Positions 1-14,000 of a stretch of 64,000 nucleotides of DNA are shown here, one piece after another. Every line of letters begins with the position of its first letter. The stretch's first letter is position 1. Under the pieces are notes generated by a model. The model worked only from the letters and a program-made list of their open reading frames with translations, did no database searches and was not told the origin of the DNA. The translations under genes and the position numbers were made by a program. The stretch comes from Mimachlamys varia (Eukaryota; Mollusca; Bivalvia; Pectinida; Pectinidae), in the NCBI GenBank assembly GCA_947623455.1, contig OX392538.1, positions 33,107,001 through 33,171,000 of the forward strand. Direction: 5' to 3'.

Positions 1-11
1 GCTTGCAAAAA

Positions 12-225
12 CTCTGGTATTACTTCGATTTACCACTCTGGTATTACTTAGTTTTACAACTCTGGTATTACTTAGTTTTACAACTCTGGTATTACTTAGA
101 TATACCATACTGGTATTACTTAGATATACCATACTGGTATTACTTAGATATACCATACTGGTATTACTTAGATATACCATACTGGTATTACTTAGATATA
201 CCACTCTGGTATTGTTTATTTGGTG
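12..225. repeat. 24-bp minisatellite at the window edge
   Basis: About eight to nine head-to-tail copies of a 24-bp unit built on CTGGTATTACTTAGATATAC. The first copies (TTTTACAA variants) differ from the last ones (ATATACCAT variants), so the array has two sub-types. Because 24 is a multiple of three, one frame stays open and reads an eight-residue W-Y-Y-L-D-I-P-Y periodicity. Nothing else suggests a protein, and the array may continue to the left of the window. Confidence 0.9.
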
Positions 226-639
226 TAGGCAACTCACGGCTCACAAGTATGAATATGTGTACTTTGACCATTATAAGCAATATATAGAACATGTAAAAAA
301 CATATTATAAACGAACACTTGTGGTCCGACATTATTTTATAAAACAAAATACACTGGTCCAACAGGGCTTACAATTTGTATATATAGCGATCATTGTTAT
401 GCTAACTCCATGCCTCCCTATTCCGTTTATTTATCTAAAAAATACATGTAGCATCTCCAGCAGAAGAATTCATATAAACAGTAAGCTTGGTGAATAAATA
501 CCGTTTTAAACTGAAACGTTTTTGCTTACAATATTTTCCCACTGGAAAATCCGACAGAAATGCGTTGGAATAAAATCATTTTTTAACTAACAAAATTCTA
601 TGCATAATGGTTTATTTTATTTTCCCTGTGCATGCATCA

Positions 640-871
640 TCTATGTGTGTGCTGATGTGTGAAAAGCCTCGCCCATGTTGTATTTGACCAATGAAACACT
701 CAGTGGGCGTTCACCAGAGCGATGCGTTATGCAATATGATTGGTTATGAGAGTAAATCGATCATTGCTATAGGTGAGTGTAAGCGTAAGAGATTAGCATT
801 TTTGACCCATTGACGACGAAAGAACACCCACTTGAACGAAGAAAAACACGGAAACGCCCTCGAGTTACAAA
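640..871 (+). promoter_or_regulatory. Probable promoter and 5' leader of the BEN gene
   Basis: This stretch lies directly upstream of the first coding exon. It contains a CCAAT box at 688-692 and an inverted one (ATTGG) at 739-743, with a less AT-rich base composition than its surroundings. I see no TATA box. In-frame TGA at 833-835 closes the frame before the start codon. The transcription start cannot be placed from sequence alone. Confidence 0.3.
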
Positions 872-917
872 ATGACAACGCTTACCCGGATGAAAAGAAA
901 ACACACATCAGAATCTG
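872..917 (+). CDS. BEN gene coding exon 1
   Basis: Fifteen codons plus one base, followed by the strong donor CTG|GTAAGT. The extra base completes a Gly codon with the first two bases of the exon at 7316, which restores the open frame 6.4 kb away. The encoded start is short and basic (MTTLTRMKRKHTSES). Confidence 0.7.
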
Positions 918-2048
918 GTAAGTAGAACTTTTTACGTCTTGTCCTTCACTTATATAATAGGACATGCAGTGATTCATAATTCGTTTTTTTTATATATCAA
1001 CTAGACAGTGCACGGGGTTTTCATGTGGAATACAAGCTAAGAATTTTGTCACACTTAATTACCTGATATTCATCAAGATCAGCCATCACCATAATTTTGC
1101 AAGCATAACGACGGACTTAACTAGATAATTTCTCCATCTGTAGTATATTTACGTACCGTAACGTGACGTAACGTCTGAGCTAGTTCTACTTCACTCCAAA
1201 ACCATCACGGCTTTCGTTTGCTTGGTAACCGCATATCCACCCCCCATACCTTCCGAATAAATTAATTTCTGAGAATAAAAAAAATGTATCATTTTCTCCA
1301 AAACTTATATGTTCGGAAATAATTGTCTTCCAAACACAAACATATGCGCTAATATTATCAAAAATATTTTTGAACAGTTTGACATCCTGTAAATAAGCAA
1401 AAGATATGAATATATAATTTTTAAATCATTCTCATTATATGTGAGTATATAGTGGTAGTTTAATTACATTTTACCGGGGAACTATCGAAAACTATTCATT
1501 GAAAGAAAGTGTATTTTTCAAAAGCGAATTATAATATCATATATTCAAAGAGAGAAATATTAATTTTGCTGGTTTGACTCATTAAAAACATAGTCCCACA
1601 CAACTCCATGCTGCCCATTTGTCAAACCAAGGACGCAATGTGTATACAAATATGCCCTGGGTCAAACGAAGGCCTCAATTTACGGCCAGAATAATCAGAT
1701 CTGTTATCCATTATTGGGCTTTTCTTCGGTAAAACAAGGCGTTAAATTCCACAGTTACAGTTACCTTTCATTTTAATGATACATTATGTACCCCCACCCC
1801 AACACGCCTCCGGGAAGGCAACGCTTAATGTGACCAGAACAAGAAAGTCAGTGGAAGTTCGAATACGCACTCAGATACATTTCTATATATAATATCTAAA
1901 TCCACGAAAATGTTTGAACTTAGATAAGATACCTATTATAAATTTCATAGATGACAATTTTAATACTTAACTTTAATTCATATGGCTTAATACCGTTTAT
2001 AATAAAATCAGTTTCAAAATCATATACTTACATGAAAATATTATTAGG

Positions 2049-2079
<31 letters not shown>

Positions 2080-5000
2080 ATACACACACAGAGTTATACA
2101 TACATAGTCCGTGGTAAAACATCACCACTGTGGTCAAACGGCACAGTATAGATGTATAGATTCCGGAAATAGCGATCACCGAAGCGAGACCTTGAAATAT
2201 CATAAAAATGAATATAAAAAAAAACACATTAAAATGCATCGAGTCAGTAGTTACCATGGCCCGAAATCGACAATTTCACAAATTAGGTATATCTTTTGAT
2301 GCAATCATGCATGTTTATTTTCCTATAATTTTATCAGGGACATATACAACACTGATTATACAGGCCTAATCTAAAAAGGCCTAATTAATGTTACCGTGTT
2401 GATTACACTTATTCAAGAGCCTGTTTGACCCAGATTGCATCCGACAAGAAAATCATCTTAGCGCCAGAAAATAGTTCGATTCGCCCAAGTTTGATTAATG
2501 ATTTAGGCCAACAATCAGAGGCGTAAAATTATCCGACATACATGTCCTGAGGAATCTTGGTATTGGCTGTAGAAGCAAACGGTGTCGGTCTTAAAGTAGA
2601 AATTCCGGGATACTTAGACATGATCGAAATTATCCGTGGTCACACAGGTTTGTCAATGGTTCTCCAATCTAGGCCTGACATAAGAAGCAGCTGGTCTACC
2701 CAGGGACATGTAACCACGCTACCACATATTGGTACGCTACCCCATTTGGTACACGGTCAGAAAATGATTAGAAACGTTTTTGAAAATAATATTTCAGGAC
2801 AAATTCCTGGATAGTATAACAAAATTGATATTTGTCAGCATTATCACCCAATAATTTTGTTTTTCTGTAACAATTAACAACTTCACGATGACATCAAAAG
2901 TAAAACTACCAGAAAACCAGTAAAAACGACGAGCGTCGACGAAATTTTGGAGAATTTTGTAGGGGGTAATTTTAAGCATGTCTAAATATTGAGTTCTGGT
3001 CCGTATAATATCAAAATGGGTATGTATAGCTGTAGTCCAGTATGGCATTTATAAAATAACTAATTTTGTTACAATAGGTACATCCATTAGTCAAAATAAG
3101 AACAAATACCATAGTCTATGATACGGTGTACCATTGTGGGTACTAATCACGGCTAAAAAAGGACCAAATATATCCGTTTTCGCTCTGCTTTGTGTTTTCA
3201 AAATGAAGTCACATAGGATGATAATTTTTCTGAAAATGAATCAACATATAAAGAAACATTCAATGTACAATATCTGAATTTGTAAATATCACTGAAAAAC
3301 TGTCAAAATTGTACCAAATGTGGAAGTGATAAATACCAGGGACGTTTTTTTTTCTGTAAATACTCACACATATTGACAATATATAGGCATTTTTGCCATA
3401 GGTCTATAGACTATACTAGCTCCTTTTTATATTGCGTCGTTAGTTGCGATAACATAGCTCTTCGAAACATATTGCGTCGTAAGATCTACGAAGCGGTCCC
3501 ATGCCTGGTGTATTGGAGCAAAATCAAAAATGTTCAGTCTGTAAGATTTCATTTAATTACCACCTCATGTGAGCATAATGTTGTTAAAATAATGCAGGGA
3601 TGCTGAAATACCGATTGTTTACCATGATAAAAAAAAAACAATTCACAAAAATTAGCAGAACCAGAAATGTCCATCTTGACAAACACAAGAAACTTCCGCC
3701 ATGACAGTTAACATGTGATGTTATCTCAAATCTCGTTTTTAGCGCTAAAACGACAAGTAGTTTTTGCGTCTATTGCTGCCACTATTCTGTGACCTTTGAC
3801 CCATGTCATTTTTTCCCCTCCCGCTCCAGAAAATCTTGAATTGCTACCAATCGCATGATATCTGAACTATTTGAAAGCCTAAACCTAACAGGAAATGATG
3901 TTCCCATGGTATTGTTTATAATTATGATGACTTTAATAATCTATATGCTATTTGTAACAAAGAAATCAATTTTTCACTCCCACGGCTCATTTAAATATTA
4001 CGTTTCTGCCCCTGGTTGACCTCTCGCGTGATTGACCTCTCGCGTGCATACATGCATTCGTGTTATAGGCCTATACCTCGATCGTGGAATGTACTGGCAT
4101 GGTGTAGTTTGCTATGTTAAACTTTGATTATATAATCGCGCCATAGCCAACGACCCTGATTTGGATTTCAATGTAATATTACCTTGTACAAAAATACTTG
4201 ACCAATTTGTCAGTCGGAAATATTAATTCATAATTACAGTGTAAATCCGCCCTCTGGATATGATAATGTTATTTACGAGCTACTCCCCCTGATCGTCACT
4301 AACGTTGTGATATACAGGGTGTCTCAAAATACATGTCCCGACTTTGATTTCGTATACACAAATATGAATATAGCTCATATCTTTAAAATTTAAAGTATAT
4401 GCTAAAGCCCAAATGAATAGAATTCAATTAACGAGACGCACGCATTTTGATGACAACATCATTTTTTTGTGATGACGTCATAATTGAAACAGATAATGTC
4501 ATTAAAAAATTAGTAAAATTGTAGAATTGATTCCAAAATGGAGGTTTCAAAGCAGGTAGTTGCACTTTATTATGGAAATGGTAAATCGCCAACTACAGTG
4601 CAATCATTATTGAGAAAACATCATCCAGATTTAAAACCAATATGCAGGAAGCAAATTTACAGAATAATAGCTAAATATGAAAAGCATGGATGTCTGAAAC
4701 TTTTCACTATCAATAATTCTTTCCTTTGCTTATTATGTATCAGCATAATTTTATTTTCAATAGCTTTCAGCCAATATCGGTTTTACACATGTACCTATCC
4801 GGTAGAGTAAATTATTACAGTTTAAAGTCGGGACATGTATTTTGAGACACCCTGTATACAATGAATATACCACGGACTTGGATAATCGAAGTCCGTGGTA
4901 TATACTGAATGAACAAACTTGATCGATTTTCTTACTTAATATTGTAATGAGTATACACTTTTAATGAGACATTATCAGAACCAGCAGAATGTACGTGTAC

Positions 5001-8000
5001 ATATGAATTGGCAAAACATTTGATTTATTGAAAATAACACTTATATTTTTTTATGGCGAACAAAAAGCTCGTGGTTTTATAATTACGTTCTCTGTGCTTC
5101 ACATATCACTATACACTGAAGGTTCACATTTTTGTTTTAATGAAACTTTATCAAAACCTGTATAGTGTACATAACAATTGACACAATATAAGTTATTAAG
5201 TAGAAATAACACTTATATTTTCTCTGGTATGCAAAAACTTTTATCGTGTAAATTCCCGTAATTCTGTGCGGCCCTATATACATAGGTCACGGCCAACATA
5301 CATGTATGTAATTTTCATTGCTTTGTATATGAACTTGATAATTGATAATTAGGCCTAGAGATGTAAGTGAATATGACATATTTGCATCCCATTATTTTTC
5401 TCCAGCTTGGTAAAGATATCGTAATAGGACTTATATAGGCTTTAAGACTGTTGTCCATTCCTTTTGATATTGTAAATAAAATTTAGGGAAATTTCCTCAA
5501 GCTCGAAGCTAGAAGACGACCTAAATCCTATGTACACTTAAAACCTGCTACTCATTAATCATACTTTTAGGTTGCTATGATATGTCTACGTCATAATGCA
5601 AACTTTTATTACCTAGCAATAACATCTATTTTATTATCGAAACAAACTAGTACATTTGTTAATGTATATGTCTCTGCCAATGCTCCCGCAATTAATCGTC
5701 ATCTTGCATTTCCATCTGGATCTTGGGTATGATTTTTTGCCTTTGTTTTATTTTGTGTCTAACACACTAATACCGTTTATTTCAGTGCATATATTAAAAT
5801 AAACACATATGGTTCCCTATACATGGATCAATATTCATTTGTAATGAAAATTGATACTTCAGTTAAATTGTTAAAGGCCCAATAAACGTAACTTTGGGCA
5901 AAACTTGAAGAGAAAATCAAGCCAAAGAACTTATTATATTTATAGATTTTATTAAGATTAACTTAAACCAACAATATTCAAGATGAATTCTTATGCGGTT
6001 ACCGGTACAGCAGCAGTTGAAACTCTGTATTTGTAAACACCCGTCCATTTTGAACTGTCTTCTAACTTCGTCTTGTTGTTGAAATGAGCCACACCTGAAT
6101 TATTTTCAATTCTTTGGAATTTTCTGTCAAGAATTTTTTGTTAGTTTCCGCACAGATTTACTTCGTTTTAGACATATATTTGCATAGTTGTCAACTCGAC
6201 TTTTTTTCGTAAATTTTCAAAATCTCGAAAAAAATTGCTGAAGTTACGTATATGGGGCCTTTAAAGCACTGCACTAAATTGTACATGTAGCTTGAAATAC
6301 AACTCGTCAATCTAAACAACTTGTGTGTTATTGGGCTTACTCTAAATACTTACTTAATCCTTATTCTGAAACTTTCTGATATCGAAACTTAGTAACCCTA
6401 CAACAAAAACACTTTAATAGCTGTCGAAATATACAAATTATTGTTTGAAGTTTTAGCGTTTCAGTACTTTGATTATATAGGCCTATGGCCTGTATGGCCA
6501 AATATGGAGTTACTACGGCTTACTACGATTTCCTTATTTGGTCCGCACGCGCGCGCCCATTCGCAAATTTAAAGGAACTCTTCAGAAAAGAAACCAAGAA
6601 ATTTACTGAAGTCTTAATCATGGATGCCGCTACTCATTTCATTTTATGCTTCGTTACGTAAACTTGATATTTAACGACATTTAAGATGGATTTTAATTAG
6701 AAGTTGACGGAAATGGTTCATAATTTTTAAGTTTATTATTCGATGAGAACAAATCGGCCGAAAAGTGATGCAAAAATCGCCCCGGTGTGAATCGCACCGG
6801 GCTTGCTCTATTTCGAGGCATGGATTAATACCCAGTCGGGACAGAGCCATAGGAGGCCGGGTATTGATATTAGTACCAGGGTTTTCCCTGACGCACAAAA
6901 ACTTGTATTTTGATTCCTAAAATTGTCAAAGGCCTCCCAAAATTGATGACGTTTTCTTTTATATTATTTGTGATGGGAGTCCCAGGACTCCTAAATTGAT
7001 TAAATTTGAGGGTCCCAGGGAAAACCCTGAGTACTAGGTCTATACATGTACATGTGTATTAACGCATCATGGCATTGGCCCCTAAGACAGACCATGAATA
7101 ATCCCGGTCTTTTCAGATTTCAGATAAATGTTGAAGAAAATATTGCATAGAAAATAGAAAATTAGCCCAAAAATGGTGAATGATATATTTTAGCCCTTTC
7201 ACATTTGTTTACTCAAGGTTTTATCATCTTAAAATACAACGGATAGCTCTATATAGCTAAAACAGCAAGAAAGTAGTTTTATTTTTGAAACTTATTTATC
7301 ATTCTTTTTTTTCAGGTAATATGGAACATATGGCCTCATATGTACTTGTACTTTTTGATTATGATGGTTGCACGTTGATAACAACAAAAAGATTGCTGAC
7401 TGGAGCCAGTTCTGAAGTTCTTAACATTGCTTCAAGAACCTCTATGATGTACAAGGGAAAGCAACATGATGTTGAAATCTTGAAAATATCAGGTAATTTA
7501 ATAAGTTCAACTTGTCATTGGTCTGTCAATCTATCCATTCTTGCAAAATCAGATATCTCAAAAAGAATCGCAGAAATATTATTTACTGTAATTGTGCACA
7601 GCATTTTTATTTCAGCTTTCAATAATAGATATAAAAAAAAATAAGAGAGTTTAGAATAACTTGTCTGGAGATCAGTTTCTTCACGAACAGGAATATTTTG
7701 ATGAAACTTTTCCTGAGTGTCCAATTTGCAGATTTTAATCCTTTTATATGTCTGTCAAATCTGATGGGATGTTATTGTAAAATAGTATGGCATTGTTCGT
7801 TCGTTAGTCAGACCTACTCATTGTAAACTGTTATTTGTCTGGGTATCTCCAAAACTTGTCAACCGATCCCTTTGCTAATTTTGTACATCATGATTAGTAA
7901 CTATGAAGCCCAGTGTTATAGCTCAGACTGGACACCTCTTCCCCACACATACACTTATTTTAAACTTCAGATCAATGCTTACACAAATCTTCAGATCACA

Positions 8001-11000
8001 ACATGATCGGACAGTTTAATTGTTGTTTTAAAACATGAATGAACTTTAAAGATGTTTTACGATTCACATCAACATATTAATTGTATACTTAATAAATTTG
8101 AACAAACGAATGTCATGCCTTTGTAATAAGGGAGATATAGCTTCTTTTTTTTGGTAAAATTAGAAAGCCAAATATCCTGGACGAGTTCCCATTTCTTTAA
8201 GTTGACCTCTTAGTCAAAGTCAATTAATGTTGTAAACTTATGTATAGAATTACACCATCTTCAGGGTCAAGCAGGGGTATGTAATTTATCCTATGAATGA
8301 AAGCTCAAGTACATTTAAAGCTGGTCAGAAAAACATGTTTAAAAGATAGTACAAAAATGTAAAACATTTACAATCTTCTAAGATAATGTCAAATTTAGGT
8401 TTTCCTTGTTAAACAACAGGTGCAATCTTTAGTTGTTTTATTTTTTGTTCTTTGATCTCATTCATAATGATGTAATGAAGCTCTCACAGAACCATAGAAC
8501 AAGTTCATATGATGGATATTCTTTTCAAATTTCATTTGCAAAGTTTACTATTGAGACATTGGAAAACCAAGTGGCAAATAGGTTGCAATAGTGAATGTTT
8601 GTCAAGATTCTAGCAAGTTACATAGAACTGGGTGATATAGAACATGACCGAAAGGAAAATGTAAACCGATAGGTTAAAGTAATTTTTGTAGATTTGATGG
8701 TGGGCTCAAAGATCATTCTAGGATACATGTATCTTACTGGAAATAGTATACTGTAACTGTTCTTTGATTTACTAATATTTATTGTCTTTTTCTACTTAAA
8801 GGATTTTGTGCAACGAAAAATGAAAATTTTATATTTAGTAAAAGTCATGTGTTAAAACCATTTTCGAACACCCAATCTAGCAAGCGTGGTCTGGTTACTT
8901 TGTGGTGACACGATTATTAGGTCATTTTCACCAACCTCTAAATTATGCATATTTTGTGACCCAGAACGAGGCCACTCCCCCTGTGACGTCATCTTAGTCC
9001 GGGAAAATCAAGCTTTCGCCATATTACACTGTTTGCTTACATAAACCTTGTATATGTATAACTTGTATAACAGCAAATAGTGTTGTGATAGTTACATACT
9101 GATACATACATTACCTACAATATACTTTTTAAAACGAAAGTCCATGTATACTTTTAACTTGTATTGGCCAAAATGGTGTTTTGTGGGACATTTGAATGCC
9201 AATTTCGTTCGTCATCCCGAAGAATATAGTAGTCAAGAGATCGACACCCTGTCGAAACATTACAAATCACGGGCGTGCCATTCACAGGGGATTAGTTATC
9301 TAACACGAGCGTGACACTAATTAATTGATTGGTCAGTGAATTCACCTTGATAAGACAGGTAGATGGTAACATTTTACCTTTATACTGCTATATATACTGA
9401 CATCAGTCAGGACGACGAAACCCGTACCAGAGTCATAAAAATGATACACGTACACCAGGCAACCAACTTTATATTTATACCAACTTGACGGAAAAAACCA
9501 GAATTAAAGTTTATCTCCAAATTATTTTAGCATTTTACGGTACGTGTAAAATAGTATGTAAGTGGGGCCTAATTTGTACTTGTACTCTGTGTATTGAAAA
9601 TTCCATGTAGAAGATTCCGAAAATAGGATAAAATGTAAATCCAACATTATTTCATCTAGTTTTTTTTAGTGTTCAAATATATCACGGAATTGGATAAGAT
9701 TTTGCTATCTAGGTCCGTGGTTGTATGTTTATATGTGGGTTATAGAAAGCAGAGACGTATAAAGCAAATAACCGAATAATAACTTTTAAGGAAATTTTTT
9801 ATTTATTTTTTTGTGGTGGAGGGTCGATCCAGGGTGTCTATATCCGAGTTACAGTAATAAACATTTTCTTCATATTAGATATTAAATAAATTCTTCAGCT
9901 TCATCTTTGCTAGTTACCTAATTTGCAAATAAGCCATGCAAATAACCCCTCAGGTCATCACAGGTGTGAAATGACTTACCTGAGATATCAAAGGGACGCG
10001 CGGCGGCCGGTAGATGTAAAAAAGACGATCGGTACATGCAACTATAATCTTATACATCTGGTCAATTAACACATTAGGAAAGGTATATACAATAGATTGA
10101 CACCCTGTCAAATTATCTCAGATAATAATTAAATGTACATTGCGATGTACATTATTTCGCCCACTAAACATATATTTTGTATTCACTGGAAAAATATGAA
10201 TAAGAAAAAAAAACTTCGCAAGTGCAATCGTTGCGATGGATAGGTAAAAACTGTCACCGACATGGAACTTAATAAAGAAGCAATATTTCCTTCTTCAAAT
10301 TCTCAAATTATCCCACGCAGAGATCGATACGGGAATACTATCGAAAGTCCGGTTTTTCTGAGGCAAATCTAAGATGGGAATGTTCCATACCACAAATAAA
10401 ATAATCACATCTTAAAATTGTTTGCATTTCTGAGCTGACGTAAAATAAATGAAAATAAGAACTTTTGTATTAGCATTTATCTATGGTGATCCAAACCTTG
10501 TAATTTAATTCCGTAAAAAGACATGATACATATTATTATACATGTTGTTAATTTCCTGTCATAATTGTATTGTGTTAATATAAACATGATGTATAATGTA
10601 TATTTATTGGGTTCTGATTTCGTTATTTTGGTATTTAAACCGAATACATGTAGAATTTACAATAGCATTTTTAGATAGTTAGATTGTATTTCCCGTTTTT
10701 GAGTCGGAGTAACATATGCGTTGTGACAATTTTTTTATGTGGATAAAATATCAAGGCAAACTCTAATGTTACCAACTACATCACTATATGTATCTGGCAT
10801 GCTGAATGTTGCCAAAATTACAGTATTTTAGGTCGATAATCAGCGGACCTAATACAAGAATGTAAGCCGGTAAGGTAGGATTGGGGAGTCGTTGTACTAA
10901 GATGACGTCACGCGATCACGTGACCAACGAACTCATTATCTCTAGTTTCGCTTGAGAGGTCCAAGGCGTATGACCCGAATTTCGTGTCAATGCAAGAAAA

Positions 11001-14000
11001 CCAGACCCCGCGCGATCGTCAGGGCATGTTATCATGGTTTTACAATACTACTTTAACCAAATATAAAATTTTCATTTTTCGTTGCACAAATCCTTTAAGC
11101 ATTTTATAATATCTTTTAGTTATAAATATTAATCAGTTTCAATTAATTGTTTTGTATATGAAATCACTGTGACTATAAAAGACCTTGGACTGGACATGGT
11201 GATTGCCAATCTTAAAGTTAACCAATATTGCATTGATTCTGTTTAGTTTAAAAGAAATATTAACTTCGAACAAATCAAGACTAGTGAAATGATTCATAGT
11301 TTTATAACCTACACCAGACCTTTGACCATTTGACTTAGATTGGCATTTGGACAAGAAAATTCTGATGAGGACAGGGAAAAATTGTATTAAGTGTTGAATT
11401 TGAATCCAGTTGATAATGTTGTCTGGTCATTAATTATTGGCTTTTCAAGGTGAAGTGGAACCTTTTTTTGGAATGAAATCCAATACATTTGGTACCAAAA
11501 CTTGTTGACAGCATATTGTGGTTTAATATCTTATTATGGAATAGAAGATACATTTTTGGCATTTTTTTGTAGATTCGTTTGAAAGTCTTGATGCATTTGA
11601 AGATGAATGGACTGACTCTCACAGATCATTAGAACTGACTAAGGAGAAACAGAGAAGGAATAGCAGGAAAGGCAACAAGTATGGTGGCTTCCTTGACATT
11701 TGGCCTGCAGATCCTCAGGTATGTAATAACTTAATCACCAGCACCATAGTATATCAGCTAACAACCATATAAGACTCATATGCGTGTATGTAGGATAGGG
11801 ATATTCCAAGCGAGGGGTCACAAAATGTGGTGAAACCCGAGGCTTGCCGAGGGTTTTACCACATTTTGTGATCCTGAGGGTGGAATATCCCTATCCTACA
11901 TACACACATTATGAAAGAGTCTTTTTCTCTCATATCAACTACCTGAATAAGCTCAAAAACCATGAAAATATGTTTAAACAGGCTACCATTTTGAAATTTT
12001 AACTTTTTCCTTGAGACGAAAACGAATTAGACAGCGAGTTTAAGCATACCCTATATTTGCAAACAATGTTTGCGCAGAAAAATTAATCTCCTCTTCCTGG
12101 TGTTTATGGTTAAAATTTTGTGAATGGTTTAAATTTTATCACGCTGCGTTTTCTCTTTCCGGCATCAGAGTTTACCGTATTCGTGACGTCATGTCATTGT
12201 TGAGCCATTGTGACATCACGTCGCGTGAAATGCTATGTAAGATAGATTTTTCTTACATAGCTTTCTTACATGGGCAACCTCTATCAAACATGGCGAGATA
12301 TGAGAGAAAGTTATTTCCTTTATAGCCCAACATCATCTGAGGTCAAACTGTTGTATGTCCTTTCTTAATCAAGTCGCTATTCCTTGAAAAGTACTTGATG
12401 GATTCTCAAATTTCATATATGGCTTTCCCTTAGTGCTTATTTGAACATGATAGATTTTCTGGCATATCTGATAAACAATATGGCCGACAGATGGCCATCT
12501 AGGATTTTACAGTAATAGTTTGTCGCAATTTCTTGAGAAGTACTGAATGGATCAATCTCAAATTTCATCATATGTATAGGTTTCCCTTCATGCTTAGTTA
12601 TGTATGGTCCTTTTTTGGACAGATCTAGTGAGATGAACAAAATGGCTGAGAGGCAGCCATCTTGTATATAACTTTAATAGTTGTTAAAAGCTATTCTTAA
12701 TAAGTACTGAATGGATCCCTCAAATTTCATATTCAGTTTCATAGTTGTGCATTGTCCAGTTTTTCAAACTTATTCCAAAAACATTATGGCCGAAAGGTGT
12801 CTTTGGAGTTTGATAGTTAGATTATGATCCCTTTTTTTCAAGTACTGGTTCGATTGTTCTCATATGATATCTTTGTCCCTAGTTGTGCTTTGTCCTATTT
12901 TTGGACTTATTTTTGGCTCTTTCTCAGATTACACTTGTAGGTTCTTGGTGGACCTTAGTAAATGTGCTCTTTTGATTTTGAAACTGTTCAGAATAACCAA
13001 TCTCTCATCTTACCTCCTGCAACAAAGTTGAGTAGGATATGCTGAAATCACTCAATTTGCCTGTTTGCATATATTAGACACAAATTTGTACCTGCCAAAC
13101 TCCTTTGATTTTACTTGGATTTTTAGTTAATTTGGCACAAATGTTAAACCTAAAAGAACTTGTGTTGACAGATCACCATTATGTTCATTCAATGTTTACT
13201 GGAGTCATAGCCCTTTTCTCATGAAGAAGGTAGATTACTTTATTTACTGAAATGGTGAATTGTCTTGAAAACATTAGAAATTTTGTATACAAATATATAT
13301 ATTGGAATGTTTTTAACATCGATGAAAGCTATCAAACTGTTAAGCTTCTGAGGTCATAGGGTCAAAGGTCACAAACATGTCTTGCATTTACTTACAATAG
13401 GTAAATTTTGTTATTGTTTGCTCATTTTCAGTTGAAAATAATTCAAGCTTTGTTGAAATTACAACTAGAATTTACCGTTCTATATTTTGGAAATGTTTTA
13501 CCCTGGCCCAACCCCAGGGTTATGGGGAGGGGCACAACTGGATTGAGTTGGCTAAATTGTCAACAATCTTCTTCAGACTTAGATATGCTGGAATTATGTG
13601 GGGGTGCATTATGCTTAATTTATATAAAGTCAAACCTCAATTAATCAAACTTCGATTATTCAAATTTCTCGATGTGTTGAAATTCTGACAAAGTCCGATT
13701 TTTTTCATTATACATGTATAACACTATTAATTTACTTTTCATGAATCAAACTTCTATGAATCCAATTTTTCACTGTATCAAAGATTTAATCTGACCTGTT
13801 CGTTATGAAAACATTGAAAAGTATAACTAATAAATGGAAGTGAAAATTTTACCTGCTTTGAAAATTAGGTTGACAAACAAAAAAATCTTACAAGATTATC
13901 ACGTTACAAAAATTACTGTGTATATTTTAATAAACTATTCTTTATAAATGTGAATCTACAATTTCTTAGCCTGTGTTGCATTTCACTAGCACCGCATCGT

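Noticed and set aside
3..287. 94-codon ORF with WYYLDIPY repeats
   Set aside because: It follows directly from a 24-bp minisatellite whose length is a multiple of three, and it lacks any other protein-like feature.
1997..2257. ORFs across the poly-C tract with Gly or Pro runs
   Set aside because: Produced by the homopolymer; no homology or splice context.
2557..2814. 85-codon ORF in BEN intron 1
   Set aside because: No recognisable domain, no ATG with context and no splice link; likely chance.
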